From JBOGZD01 sp050697155 (GTDB taxonomy: Bacteria > Actinomycetota > Thermoleophilia > Solirubrobacterales > 70-9): 21,706 bases of DNA. The notes below the pieces were generated by a model, which was given only the letters and a program-made list of their open reading frames with translations, was not told the DNA's origin and made no database searches. The stretch covers positions 1-21,706 of the forward strand of contig JBOGZD010000045.1 in assembly GCA_050697155.1 (NCBI GenBank), written 5' to 3'. Numbering within the stretch: position 1 is the first letter of the stretch; each line of letters starts with the position of its first letter. Of the stretch, positions 21,244-21,706 are shown in pieces. Made by a program: the position numbers and the translations under genes.

Positions 21244-21498
21244 ATGGCACCGGAACTTCTGAGCGTTCGCGCGACCGCGGAGCGTCTCGGCGTGCACGAG
21301 AACACGATCCGTAACTGGGAGAGCCGGGGTTTGCTGCGGGGCATCCGCCTGCCGGGGTCCAACTTCCGCCGCTTCCCGCGCGAGGAGGTCGAGCGCCTGC
21401 GACGGGAGATGTTCGAGCAGTACGCGCCCGCCATCGAGATGCCTGAGCAGGGCCGGACCCGCGTTCGCGGCCGCCCCGTCGGGGGAGAGCTGCCTTAG
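21244..21498 (+). CDS. Small HTH protein of the MerR/excisionase (HTH_17) type
   Basis: This 84-aa protein has an N-terminal winged-helix HTH: LLSVRATAERLGVHENTIRN, WESRGLL and then RFPREEVERLRREMF, the standard layout of MerR-like and excisionase-type DNA-binding domains. The C-terminal ~25 residues are Arg/Gly/Pro-rich and probably disordered. The ATG at 21244 follows AAGGAG by ten bases. It lies between the repeat array and an insertion sequence. An excisionase or regulator of the integrative array is inferred from fold and position; no integrase is in the window. The C-terminus may have been altered by the neighbouring insertion sequence. Confidence 0.8.
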   Translation: MAPELLSVRATAERLGVHENTIRNWESRGLLRGIRLPGSNFRRFPREEVERLRREMFEQYAPAIEMPEQGRTRVRGRPVGGELP

Positions 21499-21517
21499 GG
21501 TAAGGGCTCGTAGCTAA

Positions 21518-21706
21518 TCAACGTTTCGGTTTGATCGTGTAGTTCCACTCCGGATGGAACCGGTCGCCGTGGAGGTTGGCGGCGGCGATCTCGTCGTCAG
21601 GAACGCGGATCTTGTCGGGGTAGTCGCCGTCGTCGAGGCGGGCGTAGACCTCGAGCCCGGTGGCGGTCTTGGTGGCGGCGATCAGGTTGACGACCGTCTC
21701 CAGGTC
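21518..21706 (-). CDS. ISAzo13-family transposase, C-terminal part (cut by window edge)
   Basis: The frame enters at the right edge and encodes the last 62 residues: DLETVVNLIAATKTATGLEV, YARLDDGDYPDKIRVPDDEI and a FHPEWNYTIKP ending. This is the signature C-terminus of ISAzo13-type (Rhodopirellula-type) transposases, in which the TVxNLI, LxVxAxLD and WNYTI blocks recur. The TGA is at 21520-21518. The remaining gene lies outside the window, so completeness cannot be judged. The insertion-sequence end should lie between this stop and the HTH gene stop at 21498. Confidence 0.8.
   Translation of the reverse strand, partial: DLETVVNLIAATKTATGLEVYARLDDGDYPDKIRVPDDEIAAANLHGDRFHPEWNYTIKPKR

Overview
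The window looks like chromosomal DNA of a high-GC actinobacterium, most probably a member of the Thermoleophilia/Solirubrobacterales. This rests on the very high GC, frequent GTG/TTG starts, several start codons lying directly behind a -10 box (leaderless pattern), and the gene families present. The taxonomic call is inference from gene content; no rRNA or marker gene is present.

Layout. (1) 59-1320: a cobalamin riboswitch on the minus strand leads into a secreted DUF4430-like protein, suggesting B12-controlled surface binding or uptake. (2) 1330-3355: a leftward cluster of an R2-like (R2lox-type) di-metal protein, a TetR regulator and a stand-alone cyclic-nucleotide-binding domain. It starts from a near-consensus promoter whose spacer is filled by a palindromic operator. 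(3) 3439-6332: a long nested dyad, then a translationally coupled rightward acyl-CoA synthetase and short-chain dehydrogenase. They are followed by the remnant of a GMC oxidoreductase reduced by an internal deletion to its two ends. (4) 6385-10152: a lipoprotein, an OmpR-type two-component system, a decayed cupin gene and a PepSY protein. Similar 11-bp-spaced direct repeats precede both the response regulator and the PepSY gene. (5) 10114-14599: a 668-aa membrane protein with a divergent leaderless TetR and a shared palindrome, a NYN-domain protein, a UPF0104-type membrane protein and a DUF1059 protein. (6) 14903-19186: an HxlR regulator with two matching operators, an MMPL exporter and an M19 dipeptidase-like protein.

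(7) 19265-21706 is the accessory end and the most unusual part. A two-gene convergent module (a helical ~120-aa protein facing a ~75-aa protein) occurs twice in tandem. Each copy is preceded by an identical 42-bp element carrying a tRNA T-arm-like sequence and by a tandem GGGGACACG/GGGACACG motif 13 bp apart. A third copy of the 42-bp element lies at 14727, and a third GGGGACAC pair at 21091. The array ends in a small HTH (excisionase/MerR-like) gene and the C-terminus of an ISAzo13-type transposase. No integrase is visible. The array looks like remnants or units of small integrative elements whose cargo I do not recognise.

Working together: regions 2 and 3 probably form a TetR-controlled lipid or hydrophobic-substrate oxidation locus. 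Region 4 is an envelope-sensing system with its PepSY target. Region 6 pairs a lipid/drug exporter with a regulator that probably controls itself.
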